Shown one piece after another: positions 33,803-42,197 of a stretch of 64,000 bases of DNA (within the stretch, counting starts at the first letter, position 1; every line of letters begins with the position of its first letter). A program made the translations under genes and the position numbers. Source of the stretch: an uncultured Clostridium sp. Lineage in GTDB: Bacteria > Bacillota > Clostridia > Lachnospirales > Lachnospiraceae. The notes beneath the pieces were generated by a model. It was not told the DNA's origin, made no database searches, and saw nothing but the letters and a program-made list of their open reading frames with translations. The stretch lies in assembly GCA_945917985.1 (NCBI GenBank), contig CAMEIH010000010.1:1-64000 (forward strand), read 5' to 3'.

Positions 33803-34465
33803 TCATAGTACATTTCTTTTAATAATATTCTGAATGATTGAACCTACACCGTAGGTAATCATAAGAACCAGTAAAAACAGAATCAGTACAAACAGATAAG
33901 ACAAAAGGGTGTTAGTCTTAAGCAATGTTTCATTAAATTCATTGATACTGGTTTCTGAAATATTCTGCATATCCATTTTGAGGTTATCACCGAAAGCGGT
34001 AACAATCGCATTCCCGGAAACAGTATTTTCATTCAGTTCAATGGATGAATCATATATCTGGTTCAAAGCAGATAATGTGTCAGTATCCGCTGTCTGGGAA
34101 ACAGCGACAGCAGAATCAAAATTCCCTAAGTATTCAATACTGTAACTACAAAGATCATCAAGACCGATAATGATAAGATCTAACTGATCACGGATTTCAA
34201 GCCGTTCCTGTTCCGACAACTCAAAGCGTTCATTGATCGCATTGATAGAATCCCTAACCTCATTCACAGAATAGCCCAACTCTTCCAAACGGATTTCCAA
34301 GTTATTAAGCCTTTCATTCTGTTCTGAATCAGTAAGCGTTTCAGAATCCTCAATTTCCTCTGCATGAGCAACAGCAGTGGAAGAGATCACAACGGAAACG
34401 ACTATCAAGACCGCCAACAGCATATAAAATACATTTCTTTCAAGAGAATTATCCTTACTCAACAT
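33803..34465 (-). CDS. Secreted phage protein with coiled coil and C-terminal anchor, 220 residues
   Basis: About 220 residues: N-terminal signal peptide (hydrophobic about 15-31, ending AVAHA), a long acidic coiled-coil-like stretch (about 36-100), and a C-terminal transmembrane helix (about 187-208) with a basic tail. The topology, secreted with a C-terminal anchor, suits a minor virion or tip protein. It overlaps the preceding 35-residue gene and precedes the coat gene. Ribosome site weak (AGGTTG), so expression is probably coupled. Confidence 0.65.
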   Translation of the reverse strand: MLSKDNSLERNVFYMLLAVLIVVSVVISSTAVAHAEEIEDSETLTDSEQNERLNNLEIRLEELGYSVNEVRDSINAINERFELSEQERLEIRDQLDLIIIGLDDLCSYSIEYLGNFDSAVAVSQTADTDTLSALNQIYDSSIELNENTVSGNAIVTAFGDNLKMDMQNISETSINEFNETLLKTNTLLSYLFVLILFLLVLMITYGVGSIIQNIIKRNVL

Positions 34466-34562
34466 CAATCAACCTGCCTAACAATATCAGCCGGGTAAAT
34501 CCGGCAAGGTAAACCGCACCTAAGATTGAAAACAGTGCAAGCAACAAAAGAAACAACACCAT
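34455..34562 (-). CDS. Tiny phage membrane peptide, 35 residues
   Basis: 35 residues starting MVLFLLLLALFSILGAVYLA, one hydrophobic helix followed by a basic/acidic end. GAAGGGTG lies upstream of the ATG and its end overlaps the start of the next gene by 11 bp. Candidate minor coat peptide by size; too short for family assignment. Confidence 0.55.
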   Translation of the reverse strand: MVLFLLLLALFSILGAVYLAGFTRLILLGRLIDVE

Positions 34563-34580
34563 AAAACTACACCCTTCTTA

Positions 34581-34847
34581 TTACTTCTTATCCGTAGGTT
34601 TAAAAGGAACAAGATTAACAAGGACTGCTTTATCCTGAAAGCCCTTGTCATACACAGGCTGAACATGTTCGCCGACAGCGATACCAAAATCAGTATAAGA
34701 GAACTCTGTAGATACAGCAGAACCATGACAAACAGCATTCTCTTTCTCATAATCAGTGAACTCTTTTTCGAAGTAGTAAGTATAACCTGTCTTACCTTCA
34801 TTCTTACCAGTTGTCATTTTGACCACTTTAATTCCTATTAATTTCAT
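34581..34847 (-). CDS. Candidate ssDNA-binding protein (gV-like), 88 residues
   Basis: 88 residues, no hydrophobic helix, with beta-rich sequence (MKLIGIKVVKMTTGKNEGK, then YTYYFEKEF, later DKAVLVNLVPF). Length, basic-aromatic strands and position at the head of the structural operon fit the ssDNA-binding protein that coats the phage strand before export. AGAGGT lies upstream. It is an inference from size, composition and location; the alternative is an uncharacterised early protein. Confidence 0.5.
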   Translation of the reverse strand: MKLIGIKVVKMTTGKNEGKTGYTYYFEKEFTDYEKENAVCHGSAVSTEFSYTDFGIAVGEHVQPVYDKGFQDKAVLVNLVPFKPTDKK

Positions 34848-35035
34848 ACTCTTTACCTCTTCTTTCTTTTCATTATTTTTTGAGTTGCTTTTAAAGCGTT
34901 TCAGGAATTTATTTTAAATGCCGGGTGTTATATGAGTGACACTCCCACACAACGCATAACTTTTTTAATATCTGATAAGCTATGTCACCTTCCGAACCTC
35001 ACAGACCTATTATGACTATCCCGGCAATTAAAACC
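34848..35035 (-). promoter_or_regulatory. Probable promoter/operator region of the phage structural operon
   Basis: No ORF with a ribosome site. On the minus strand a TATAAC box (34931-34926) lies next to a perfect 11-bp palindrome GAGTGACACTC (34934-34944) that would cover the promoter core, a plausible operator. The -35 match is weak, so the promoter call is tentative. Confidence 0.4.
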
Positions 35036-35251
35036 TTAATAAACACGATTTATCAAAGTATTAAATAGTGAATAGTACTCCTCTTCTGAAATAAATTTCA
35101 AAGAACGGAGACCCCATAAAAACCCATTCAAAAAATCAGAATGATTGCCATTACTTAATTTATAAATACTAAGCGAAGATAAAAACTGAACATAAGCACA
35201 ATAATCAGTATCAGCAGTTTTCAATTTTTCAATTAATTTTTCAAAAGTCAT
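35036..35251 (-). CDS. Small phage protein, 71 residues, paralogue of the 77-residue gene
   Basis: 71 residues starting MTFEKLIEKLKTADTD, soluble and helical, with strong AGGAG before the ATG. It shares its opening and the central GFLWGLRSLKFISEEE pattern with the plus-strand gene at 27685-27918 (GFIRALHAVNFISEDD). One copy sits at each end of the element, in opposite orientations. Function unknown; possibly an antagonistic or dosage pair. Confidence 0.65.
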   Translation of the reverse strand: MTFEKLIEKLKTADTDYCAYVQFLSSLSIYKLSNGNHSDFLNGFLWGLRSLKFISEEEYYSLFNTLINRVY

Positions 35252-35373
35252 GAATAATATCTCCTAAACAAAAAAGGCTTTTCTCATTCTTCAAGAAACG
35301 AGGAAAGCCTAAAACAATCAATCACATGAGGGGAATTATGCACTAACTAATCATTTTATGTTCCCTTCCTCAT
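35252..35373. other. Right-end noncoding region with hairpin
   Basis: A long imperfect hairpin (about 35276-35311) pairs AGGCTTTTCTC with its near complement; it lies upstream of the 71-residue gene. No coding signal seen. Confidence 0.4.
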
Positions 35374-35398
35374 TTCTTGATTTTAATTTTACAACTCA
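35374..35398 (-). repeat. Right terminal inverted repeat of the phage element
   Basis: Read inward on the minus strand it starts TGAGTTG and matches the left repeat (25967-25991) at 21 of 25 positions with no gap. It lies 2 bp inside the right direct repeat, the mirror image of the left end. Confidence 0.8.
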
Positions 35399-35400
35399 CA

Positions 35401-35415
35401 CTGATGTAAATTTCA
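35401..35415 (+). repeat. Right 15-bp direct repeat (target duplication)
   Basis: CTGATGTAAATTTCA, identical to 25950-25964. With the next two bases it forms an imperfect palindrome GATG...CATC, in line with the liking of IS30-type enzymes for inverted-repeat targets. Confidence 0.8.
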
Positions 35416-35426
35416 TCTAAAATATA

Positions 35427-35454
35427 TTGACATTCTATTACTTATCTGTATAAT
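35427..35454 (+). promoter_or_regulatory. Strong promoter of the polyamine operon
   Basis: TTGACA (35427-35432), 16-bp spacer, TATAAT (35449-35454): both hexamers are consensus. The -35 box begins 12 bases past the last base of the right direct repeat, so phage insertion replaced all upstream DNA but spared the promoter. The leader to the regulator start is about 86 nt. Confidence 0.75.
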
Positions 35455-35546
35455 TGATATCAGCGTTTTTGTTTAGTGTTAGTAAACTTTTTGTTTATTA
35501 TTTCTTTGTTTGTATTTTTTGTTGTTTTCATCAGAAAGGCATTTAT

Positions 35547-36086
35547 ATGCAGATAGGTAAAAAAATTAAGGATCTGCGAATCCAGAAAAATTTAACACAG
35601 GAGGAACTGGCTGACCGTTGTGAGCTTTCTAAAGGGTTTATTTCACAACTTGAACGTGATCTTACCTCTCCTTCCATTGCAACTTTGATCGATATTTTGC
35701 AGTGTCTCGGTACGGATTTAAAGGATTTCTTTGACGATTCCGAGGATGAACAGATTGCCTTTAAGGAAACTGATTACTTTGAGAAAATTGATGAAGAGCT
35801 TAAGAATAAAATAGAGTGGATCATTCCCAATGCCCAGAAAAACATGATGGAGCCCATCCGCTTAACTTTATCTCCCGGCGGCTCAACCTACCCGGACAAT
35901 CCCCATGAGGGAGAAGAATTCGGATATGTACTTTCCGGAAGTATTCAATTGATTCTTGGCAAAAGAGTGATCAAGGTAAAAAAAGGGGAATCTTTTTATT
36001 TTACAGCCAACGCTACCCATTATATCAAAGCAAACGCAAAAGCAGGCGCTGTCCTGATCTGGGTCAGCACCCCGCCCAGTTTCTAA
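35547..36086 (+). CDS. XRE-family regulator with cupin domain (PuuR-like)
   Basis: 179 residues: an N-terminal helix-turn-helix ([20 protein letters not shown], about 13-32) and a C-terminal cupin (about 105-175, [13 protein letters not shown]). Proteins of this build upstream of potABCD respond to polyamines and control their uptake. ATG 35547 has AAAGG upstream; earlier ATGs lie in the leader. It is 29 bp before potA in the same operon. Despite its place beside the prophage it is a host gene. Confidence 0.9.
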   Translation: MQIGKKIKDLRIQKNLTQEELADRCELSKGFISQLERDLTSPSIATLIDILQCLGTDLKDFFDDSEDEQIAFKETDYFEKIDEELKNKIEWIIPNAQKNMMEPIRLTLSPGGSTYPDNPHEGEEFGYVLSGSIQLILGKRVIKVKKGESFYFTANATHYIKANAKAGAVLIWVSTPPSF

Positions 36087-36115
36087 AGAATATACCATGC
36101 AGGAGGGATTTCCCC

Positions 36116-37189
36116 ATGAACAAAATTTTGATTGATCTTCAGCACATCAGCAAATCCTTTGACGGACAAATGGTTTTAGATGATCTGAACCTTTATATCC
36201 GTGAGAATGAATTTTTGACACTTCTTGGACCGAGCGGCTGCGGCAAAACCACTACCCTGCGTATTTTAGGTGGTTTTGAGACACCTGATCAGGGAAAAGT
36301 TATTTTTGACGGGGCTGATATCACAAAAATGCCTCCAAACAAAAGGCAGCTCAATACTGTTTTCCAGAAATATGCTCTTTTTACCCACATGACGATTGCA
36401 GAAAATATTGCATTTGGACTTAAGATAAAAAATAAACCTAAAACCTATATCGACGATAAAATCAAATACGCTCTCAAGCTGGTAAATCTGGAAGGTTATG
36501 AAAATCGTATGCCCGATTCCTTAAGCGGCGGACAACAGCAGCGAATCGCCATTGCACGGGCTATCGTTAACGAACCCAAAGTTCTTCTTCTGGATGAACC
36601 TCTCGGAGCTCTTGACTTAAAGCTTCGTCAGGATATGCAATATGAACTGATCCGTCTGAAAAATGAGCTTGGGATAACCTTTATCTATGTCACTCATGAT
36701 CAGGAGGAAGCCCTCACGATGTCCGATACCATTGTGGTCATGAATCAGGGATATATCCAGCAGATCGGTTCTCCCGAAAAAATCTACAATGAACCGGAAA
36801 ATGCTTTCGTTGCTGATTTTATCGGTGACAGCAACATTATAGGCGGTACTATGATCGAGGATAAGCTTGTGGAAATCTTCGGCACAAAGTTCCCCTGTGT
36901 GGATACCGGTTTCGGCCATAATAAGCCTGTTGATGTGGTGATACGTCCTGAGGATGTGATTCTTTCCTCTCCGGCAAACGGAAAATTAAAGGGGATTGTC
37001 ACACATCTGATTTTTAAAGGTGTTCACTATGAAATGGAAGTCACTGCGAATGGTTATGAATGGCTGGTACATTCTACCGGTATGTTTCCTGTTGGCACTG
37101 AAGTCGGCATTGACGTGGATCCGTATAATATCCAGATCATGAACAAGCCTGCTTCTGAGGATGAGGAGGCTGCAAAGATCGATGAATAG
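36116..37189 (+). CDS. potA: Spermidine/putrescine ABC transporter, ATP-binding protein
   Basis: 357 residues with Walker [12 protein letters not shown], signature [13 protein letters not shown], Walker [17 protein letters not shown]-loop VTHDQEEA and a C-terminal TOBE domain (about 270-350). It energises polyamine import with potB, potC and potD that follow. AGGAGGG precedes the ATG. Confidence 0.95.
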   Translation: MNKILIDLQHISKSFDGQMVLDDLNLYIRENEFLTLLGPSGCGKTTTLRILGGFETPDQGKVIFDGADITKMPPNKRQLNTVFQKYALFTHMTIAENIAFGLKIKNKPKTYIDDKIKYALKLVNLEGYENRMPDSLSGGQQQRIAIARAIVNEPKVLLLDEPLGALDLKLRQDMQYELIRLKNELGITFIYVTHDQEEALTMSDTIVVMNQGYIQQIGSPEKIYNEPENAFVADFIGDSNIIGGTMIEDKLVEIFGTKFPCVDTGFGHNKPVDVVIRPEDVILSSPANGKLKGIVTHLIFKGVHYEMEVTANGYEWLVHSTGMFPVGTEVGIDVDPYNIQIMNKPASEDEEAAKIDE

Positions 37190-38003
37190 TACAAAGAAGA
37201 AATTACTTGGAACCCCCTATTTTATCTGGTCTGCCATTTTTATTGTAGTACCTTTATGTATGGTATTTTATTATGGACTTACCGATAAAAGCGGTGCATT
37301 TACTTTGGAAAACATTCTTTCCATTGCAACACCCGAACACAGCAAAGCATTATGGCTGGCACTTTTGCTTTCTCTGATCTCCACAGTGATCTGCCTTTTG
37401 CTTGCCTATCCGCTTGCCATGATCCTGTGCAAAATGAATGTGAATCAGCACAGCTTTATTGTACTGATCTTCATTCTGCCCATGTGGATGAACTTTTTAC
37501 TCCGCACGCTTGCCTGGCAGACACTTTTGGAAAAAACGGGAGTTATCAACAGTATCCTGACTTTTTTGCATCTGCCGACTTTAAATATTATCAATACCCC
37601 TTATGCTATCGTGCTCGGTATGGTATATAATTTTCTTCCGTTTATGGTATTACCTATTTACAATGCGCTTTCCAAGATCGATGTGAATGTGATCAATGCT
37701 GCCAGGGATCTTGGGGCCAATGAACTGCAGGTTTTTCTCAAGGTCACTCTGCCGCTGACGGTTCCCGGCATCATCAGCGGTATTACCATGGTATTTATCC
37801 CTGCACTTACTACTTTTGTCATCAGCAATCTTCTTGGCGGCAGCAAGATTCTTTTGATCGGCAACGTGGTGGAGCAGGAATTTACCCAGGCCAGCAACTG
37901 GCATTTAGGCAGTGGACTTTCCATTGTACTGATGCTGTTTATTATTTTAAACATGGTGATTTCTGCAGTCTTTGATAAAGATGGGGAGGGCTCAGTGTTA
38001 TGA
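37182..38003 (+). CDS. potB: Spermidine/putrescine ABC transporter, permease B
   Basis: 273 residues, six transmembrane helices, with the permease EAA loop ([20 protein letters not shown]). It overlaps the end of potA by 8 bp. ATG 37182 ([10 protein letters not shown]) chosen; an ATG at 37161 inside potA lacks a clear site. It pairs with potC to form the channel. Confidence 0.93.
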   Translation: MNSTKKKLLGTPYFIWSAIFIVVPLCMVFYYGLTDKSGAFTLENILSIATPEHSKALWLALLLSLISTVICLLLAYPLAMILCKMNVNQHSFIVLIFILPMWMNFLLRTLAWQTLLEKTGVINSILTFLHLPTLNIINTPYAIVLGMVYNFLPFMVLPIYNALSKIDVNVINAARDLGANELQVFLKVTLPLTVPGIISGITMVFIPALTTFVISNLLGGSKILLIGNVVEQEFTQASNWHLGSGLSIVLMLFIILNMVISAVFDKDGEGSVL

Positions 38004-38737
38004 TCAAAAATACGGCAAAGAAAATTTATGTCTTTCTCATTTTTGTATTTTTATATGCCCCTATTGCCACTCTTATCGTGCTGTCCTTTAATGCCAGCAA
38101 GACAAGAGCAAAATGGGGAGGCTTTACCCTAAAATGGTACATTGCCTTATTCAAAAATAAAGATATCCTGCAGGCATTGTTTAATACTTTGGCAATTGCA
38201 CTGATTGCTTCTCTTGTGGCAACTGTTGTCGGCACCATTGCCTGTATTGCCATTATGAATCTGAAAAGGCGTTCCCGTACCATTGTCATGGGTATCACCA
38301 ATATTCCCATGTTAAATGCTGATATTGTGACCGGAATTTCCCTCATGCTTCTTTTCATCAGCATGGGGCTTCGATTCGGCTTTGGGACTATACTGCTGTC
38401 CCACATCACTTTCTGCATCCCTTATGTGATTTTAAGTGTAATGCCAAGAATGAAACAGTTAAATCCAAGTACCTTTGAAGCGGCCCTTGACCTTGGTGCC
38501 GGACCCATATATGGATTTTTCAAAGTCGTTTTTCCCGATATACTTCCGGGCGTACTCTCCGGTTTTCTGATGGCATTTACCATGTCACTTGATGACTTTA
38601 TTATCACTCATTTTACCAAGGGAGCTGGTGTGGATACTCTTTCCACCAAGATCTATACTGAGGTAAAAAAAGGGATCAAACCGGAAATGTATGCATTATC
38701 CACTATTATTTTTGTGACAGTATTGATTCTTTTGTGA
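38000..38737 (+). CDS. potC: Spermidine/putrescine ABC transporter, permease C, with premature TGA
   Basis: 245 residues with six hydrophobic helices and the EAA loop (AALDLGAGPIYGFFKVVFPD). The reading frame stops at TGA (38735-38737) inside what should be the end of the last helix. The same frame continues beyond it as LVNMAPADKKQKA to a TAA at 38777-38779, the kind of basic tail normal for PotC. So the gene carries either a late nonsense mutation, a read-through codon or a sequence error. Loss of 13 residues may be tolerated. It overlaps potB by 4 bp. Confidence 0.92.
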   Translation: MIKNTAKKIYVFLIFVFLYAPIATLIVLSFNASKTRAKWGGFTLKWYIALFKNKDILQALFNTLAIALIASLVATVVGTIACIAIMNLKRRSRTIVMGITNIPMLNADIVTGISLMLLFISMGLRFGFGTILLSHITFCIPYVILSVMPRMKQLNPSTFEAALDLGAGPIYGFFKVVFPDILPGVLSGFLMAFTMSLDDFIITHFTKGAGVDTLSTKIYTEVKKGIKPEMYALSTIIFVTVLILL

Positions 38738-38807
38738 TTGGTAAATATGGCTCCTGCTGACAAAAAGCAGAAAGCTTAAAATATATTTTTATGAAGGGAG
38801 TTTATTT

Positions 38808-39869
38808 ATGAAAAAATTATTCTGTTCCACTCTCGCACTGTGCGCTGCTTTATCTCTCATCCTTACCGGCTGCGGCAGTTCGGGAAGCGGAGAAAATGGA
38901 GAGGTGATCGTCTACAACTGGGGAGAATATATTGACCCGGAGACCATTACCATGTTTGAGGAAGAAACAGGCATTAAGGTTGTTTACGATGAATTTGAGA
39001 CAAATGAAGTGATGTATCCCAAGGTGGAGGCAGGGGCAACCGCTTACGATGTAATCTGTCCTTCCGATTATATGATTCAGAAGATGATCGACAACGATCT
39101 TCTGGCTGAAATTAACTTTGACAACATCCCCAATGCAAAAAACATCGGGCAGCAGTATTTTGAGCAGTCAAAAGAATTTGACCCTGATAATAAATATTCC
39201 GTTCCTTACTGCTTCGGTACGGTAGGTATTCTCTACAACAAAACAATGGTTGATGAGCCTGTTGACAGCTGGTCCATTCTTTGGGATGACAAATATGCAG
39301 ACAACATTCTGATGCAGGATTCTGTACGTGATGCTTTCATGGTTGCTCTCAAGTTAAACGGCTATTCCATGAATTCTCTTGACGAAAACGAGTTGGAAAC
39401 AGCTAAAAATTCCCTGATTGAACAAAAGCCTCTTGTCCAGGCATATGTCATTGATCAGGTAAGAGATAAAATGATTGGAAATGAAGCTGCTATCGGTGTT
39501 ATTTATTCAGGAGAGGCAATTTATACACAGCGTGAAAATCCCGATCTGGAATATGTGATTCCCAAGGAAGGGACCAATGTGTGGATTGATTCCTGGGTAA
39601 TTCCCAAGAATGCACCCAACAAAGAAAATGCTGAAAAATTCATTGATTTCATGTGTCGTGAAGATATTGCACTGATGAACTTTGAATATATTACCTACTC
39701 TACCCCCAATGTTGCTGCGCAGGCGCTGATCGAGGATGAGGATATTAAGAACTCAAAGATTGCTTTTCCTGACCTCAGTCAATATGACAATCTGGAAACC
39801 TTCCATTATCTCGGTGAAGAAGGCGACGAGCTTTACAACAATCTCTGGAAAGAGGTTAAAGCACAGTAA
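38808..39869 (+). CDS. potD: Spermidine/putrescine-binding lipoprotein
   Basis: 353 residues. Lipoprotein signal with lipobox LTGC near residue 22, then the periplasmic-binding-protein fold of PotD/PotF (VYNWGEYIDPETITMFEEET near the start; WIDSWVIPKNA later). It captures polyamines outside the cell and delivers them to PotBC. GAAGGGAG precedes the ATG; 70 bp after the potC stop. Confidence 0.94.
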   Translation: MKKLFCSTLALCAALSLILTGCGSSGSGENGEVIVYNWGEYIDPETITMFEEETGIKVVYDEFETNEVMYPKVEAGATAYDVICPSDYMIQKMIDNDLLAEINFDNIPNAKNIGQQYFEQSKEFDPDNKYSVPYCFGTVGILYNKTMVDEPVDSWSILWDDKYADNILMQDSVRDAFMVALKLNGYSMNSLDENELETAKNSLIEQKPLVQAYVIDQVRDKMIGNEAAIGVIYSGEAIYTQRENPDLEYVIPKEGTNVWIDSWVIPKNAPNKENAEKFIDFMCREDIALMNFEYITYSTPNVAAQALIEDEDIKNSKIAFPDLSQYDNLETFHYLGEEGDELYNNLWKEVKAQ

Positions 39870-39883
39870 TTAGATATTGAATG

Positions 39884-39925
39884 AAAAGAAGCGCGGATTC
39901 ATCTGATTCCGTGCTTCTTTTCTTA
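39884..39925. terminator. Bidirectional terminator between potD and the DUF3783 gene
   Basis: Stem 39884-39897 with 39908-39921 (one G-T pair), 10-nt loop, T-rich on both sides. Separates convergent genes. Confidence 0.75.
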
Positions 39926-40297
39926 TTGATTCATCTGCAGATAAGCCTTTCTCTCCTTCTCCATCTCAAAAAATAGCTGAAGAACTGTCCATTTTATATT
40001 GGTCTTAGTGGTCACCGCTTTAAAGTCAACCTTCACCTGTTCTCTCCTCAATGCTTTCAAAAGAGCATCAAGCCTCTTGTCGGAAAATTCATGAAGTAGA
40101 AGCATACTCTCTGTGATCTGTCCATTGTAAGGTTCCACAAGAGGGTTCTTTTTCTGCGAAAGCAGATCGTTTACCGTTTGTCTGAAATCTACTTTTTCAA
40201 TAACAACAAGCTTTATCCGCATACTGGCAGAAATCTCTTTCAGTTTCTGTAAATCAGTTTCCCTTACCTGAAAAGCCAAGATTTTTTCCAAACTCAT
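39923..40297 (-). CDS. DUF3783 family protein
   Basis: 124 residues. The C-terminal half carries the DUF3783 pattern: ESMLLLHEFSDKRLDALLKA, then VDFKAVTTKTN. Function unknown in the family. GGAGGAG lies upstream. It follows proA by 9 bp. Confidence 0.85.
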   Translation of the reverse strand: MSLEKILAFQVRETDLQKLKEISASMRIKLVVIEKVDFRQTVNDLLSQKKNPLVEPYNGQITESMLLLHEFSDKRLDALLKALRREQVKVDFKAVTTKTNIKWTVLQLFFEMEKERKAYLQMNQ

Positions 40298-40306
40298 CTC
40301 CTCCTG

Positions 40307-41551
40307 TCAATCCCGTATCTGTCCGTTTCCTTTTATTGTATATTTGTAGGAGGTCAGTTCTCTGAGACCCATAGGGCCTCTTGCATGAAGCATTTGGGTA
40401 CTGATACCAATTTCTGCGCCAAAACCGAATTGAGAGCCGTCCGTGAATCTGGTTGATGCATTTACATAGACACATGCTGCATCCACCTCATTTAAGAATT
40501 TCTCTGCGTTTACCATATTCTCTGTAATGATTGCTTCCGAATGCTTTGTGTTGTACTTGTTAATATGGGCAATGGCTTCCTCCACAGAAGCTACTGTTTT
40601 CATAGAGATGATATAGTCAAGATATTCTGTTCCGTAATCCTCCTCCGTAGCAGGTACACAGTCGATTACCTGCTGAACCTTTTCATCCCCGCGAATCTCC
40701 ACATTTTTTTCCTTAAGAGCCTTTGCAAGCAAAGGCAACAATTTATCCTTGACTGCCTCATGGATTACCAGCGATTCACAGGCATTGCATACACCGATCC
40801 TTTGTGTTTTGGCATTGATAATAATAGGGATTGCTTTTGTAAGATCGGCTGATTCATCCACAAAGATATGGCAGTTTCCTGTTCCCGTCTCGATCACGGG
40901 AATGGCACTGTTTTCCACCACGCTGCGTATCAGTCCGGCACCCCCTCTCGGAATGAGCACATCCACATACTGTTTCATACGCATAAATTCCCTGGTTATC
41001 TCTCTGTCTGTGGAATCGATAAGTAAAATAGCATCTTCCGTTACCCCTTCATTCTCCAACGCTTTCCTGATCACATCGGTGATGGCTTTGTTGGAATGAA
41101 TCGCATCACTTCCACCCTTTAAAATAACTGCATTTCCGCTCATAAAACAAAGTCCGAAGGCATCTGCCGTTACATTGGGTCTGGATTCATAGATGATACC
41201 AATCACGCCAAGCGGTACTCGTACCTTTTCAATGTGAAGACCATTTGGGCGCTCAATGGTTTCAAGCACTTCACCAATAGGATCCGGAAGCTGTGTGATT
41301 TGAACAAGTCCATCTGCCATAGCTTTGATTCTTGTGTCTGAGAGTCTTAAACGATCCAGCAGACCGCTGTTCATGCCTTTTTCTTCCCCATTCTTTAAAT
41401 CCACTGCATTCGCATTTAATATTTCTCCGCTTTCTGCAATCAGTGCCTCCGCAACGGCTTTCAGTGCCCTTTTTTTCTTTTCCGTGGATAACTTTTGCAC
41501 TTCGTATTTGGCGGTCACCGCCTTTTGTCCTAATTCCTGCAATGTGTTCAT
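40307..41551 (-). CDS. proA: Gamma-glutamyl phosphate reductase
   Basis: 414 residues, normal length. The catalytic cysteine is in [14 protein letters not shown], and the [18 protein letters not shown] and [20 protein letters not shown] segments are family-typical. It reduces gamma-glutamyl phosphate to glutamate semialdehyde with NADPH for proline. proB is not nearby. 52 bp after the cyclo-ligase gene. Confidence 0.96.
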   Translation of the reverse strand: MNTLQELGQKAVTAKYEVQKLSTEKKKRALKAVAEALIAESGEILNANAVDLKNGEEKGMNSGLLDRLRLSDTRIKAMADGLVQITQLPDPIGEVLETIERPNGLHIEKVRVPLGVIGIIYESRPNVTADAFGLCFMSGNAVILKGGSDAIHSNKAITDVIRKALENEGVTEDAILLIDSTDREITREFMRMKQYVDVLIPRGGAGLIRSVVENSAIPVIETGTGNCHIFVDESADLTKAIPIIINAKTQRIGVCNACESLVIHEAVKDKLLPLLAKALKEKNVEIRGDEKVQQVIDCVPATEEDYGTEYLDYIISMKTVASVEEAIAHINKYNTKHSEAIITENMVNAEKFLNEVDAACVYVNASTRFTDGSQFGFGAEIGISTQMLHARGPMGLRELTSYKYTIKGNGQIRD

Positions 41552-41603
41552 AAATTTTCCATGCCTTTCCTGATTTTCTGCTTCCCAATACCGCTACTAT
41601 GTA

Positions 41604-42197
41604 TCATTTGATCACTTCATTTTCCGTGATTACTCTCTCAACTTTGACATCCCGTGGATCTGAAGGCACAGGCACAGGCGCAATCTGGCAGGAGAACGCA
41701 AGTCCTGCATTGGGTATTCCTTCAAACCTCCGTAAAAATCTGTCATAAAATCCCTTCCCATATCCCATCCTGCCAAGCTGTCTGTCATAGACAGAACCGG
41801 GCAAAAGAAGAAAGCACTTGTTTTCTTTCATCAACTTTTCCGTAAACAGCTTCTCCGGATCACTTTCCGGTTCCCGAATGCTCTGATAGCCCTTATGAAG
41901 ATCACTTAAGGATTCAATTTCATAAAAGGCAATATCCATTCCTTCCACTACAGGAGCAAATATCCTTTTTCTGTTTTCGGCAAGGAAAAGCTCCTCAACC
42001 AGACCGGTAGTCATCACTTCGCTTCTGTAATCCATATAGACAAGAAGTATCTCCGCCTCCTGAAACTCTTTTTCTTTTTTTAGAAGTTCCCAGATCAACA
42101 TACTCTTCGTCAGGCGTTCACTCTGCGACATACTGTCTCTGCAGGATAAATATTTACTTCTGACGCTCTGTTTGTGTACAACATTCCTGTTCTCCAT
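41604..42197 (-). CDS. 5-formyltetrahydrofolate cyclo-ligase
   Basis: 197 residues. The C-terminal LLPGSVYDRQLGRMGYGKGF motif binds ATP and substrate. It salvages 5-formyl-THF to methenyl-THF. Strong AAGGAGG before the ATG. Overlaps the preceding FAD-protein gene by 44 bp, so coupled translation is likely. Confidence 0.92.
   Translation of the reverse strand: MENRNVVHKQSVRSKYLSCRDSMSQSERLTKSMLIWELLKKEKEFQEAEILLVYMDYRSEVMTTGLVEELFLAENRKRIFAPVVEGMDIAFYEIESLSDLHKGYQSIREPESDPEKLFTEKLMKENKCFLLLPGSVYDRQLGRMGYGKGFYDRFLRRFEGIPNAGLAFSCQIAPVPVPSDPRDVKVERVITENEVIK

Larger units (their letters stand above)
25950..35415 (-). mobile_element. Integrated inovirus-like (filamentous phage) element with CRESS-type Rep and IS30 transposase
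   Basis: A 9.4-kb insertion. Its parts: IS30-family transposase, CRESS-DNA-like Rep, Zot-type ATPase, major-coat-like peptide, 616-residue spike-like protein, tiny membrane peptides, candidate ssDNA-binding protein, and a TAGTATTAC origin hairpin. It is bounded by 25-bp terminal inverted repeats and a 15-bp direct repeat. Most genes are on the minus strand, taken as the virion-sense strand; three small genes are on the plus strand. No secretin is seen, as expected for a phage of a single-membrane host. No tyrosine or serine integrase is present. The element looks complete and undecayed: no frameshifts in the main genes. Phage identity is inferred from gene content; activity is untested. Confidence 0.85.

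Noticed and set aside
34520-34801. 93-codon minus-strand frame
   Set aside because: Overlaps the 88-residue gene and the 35-residue gene in another frame; no ribosome site supports it.
35547-36086. Cupin/XRE regulator as the phage repressor
   Set aside because: It lies outside the right direct repeat, has its own promoter and is joined to potABCD; its cupin domain fits polyamine control.
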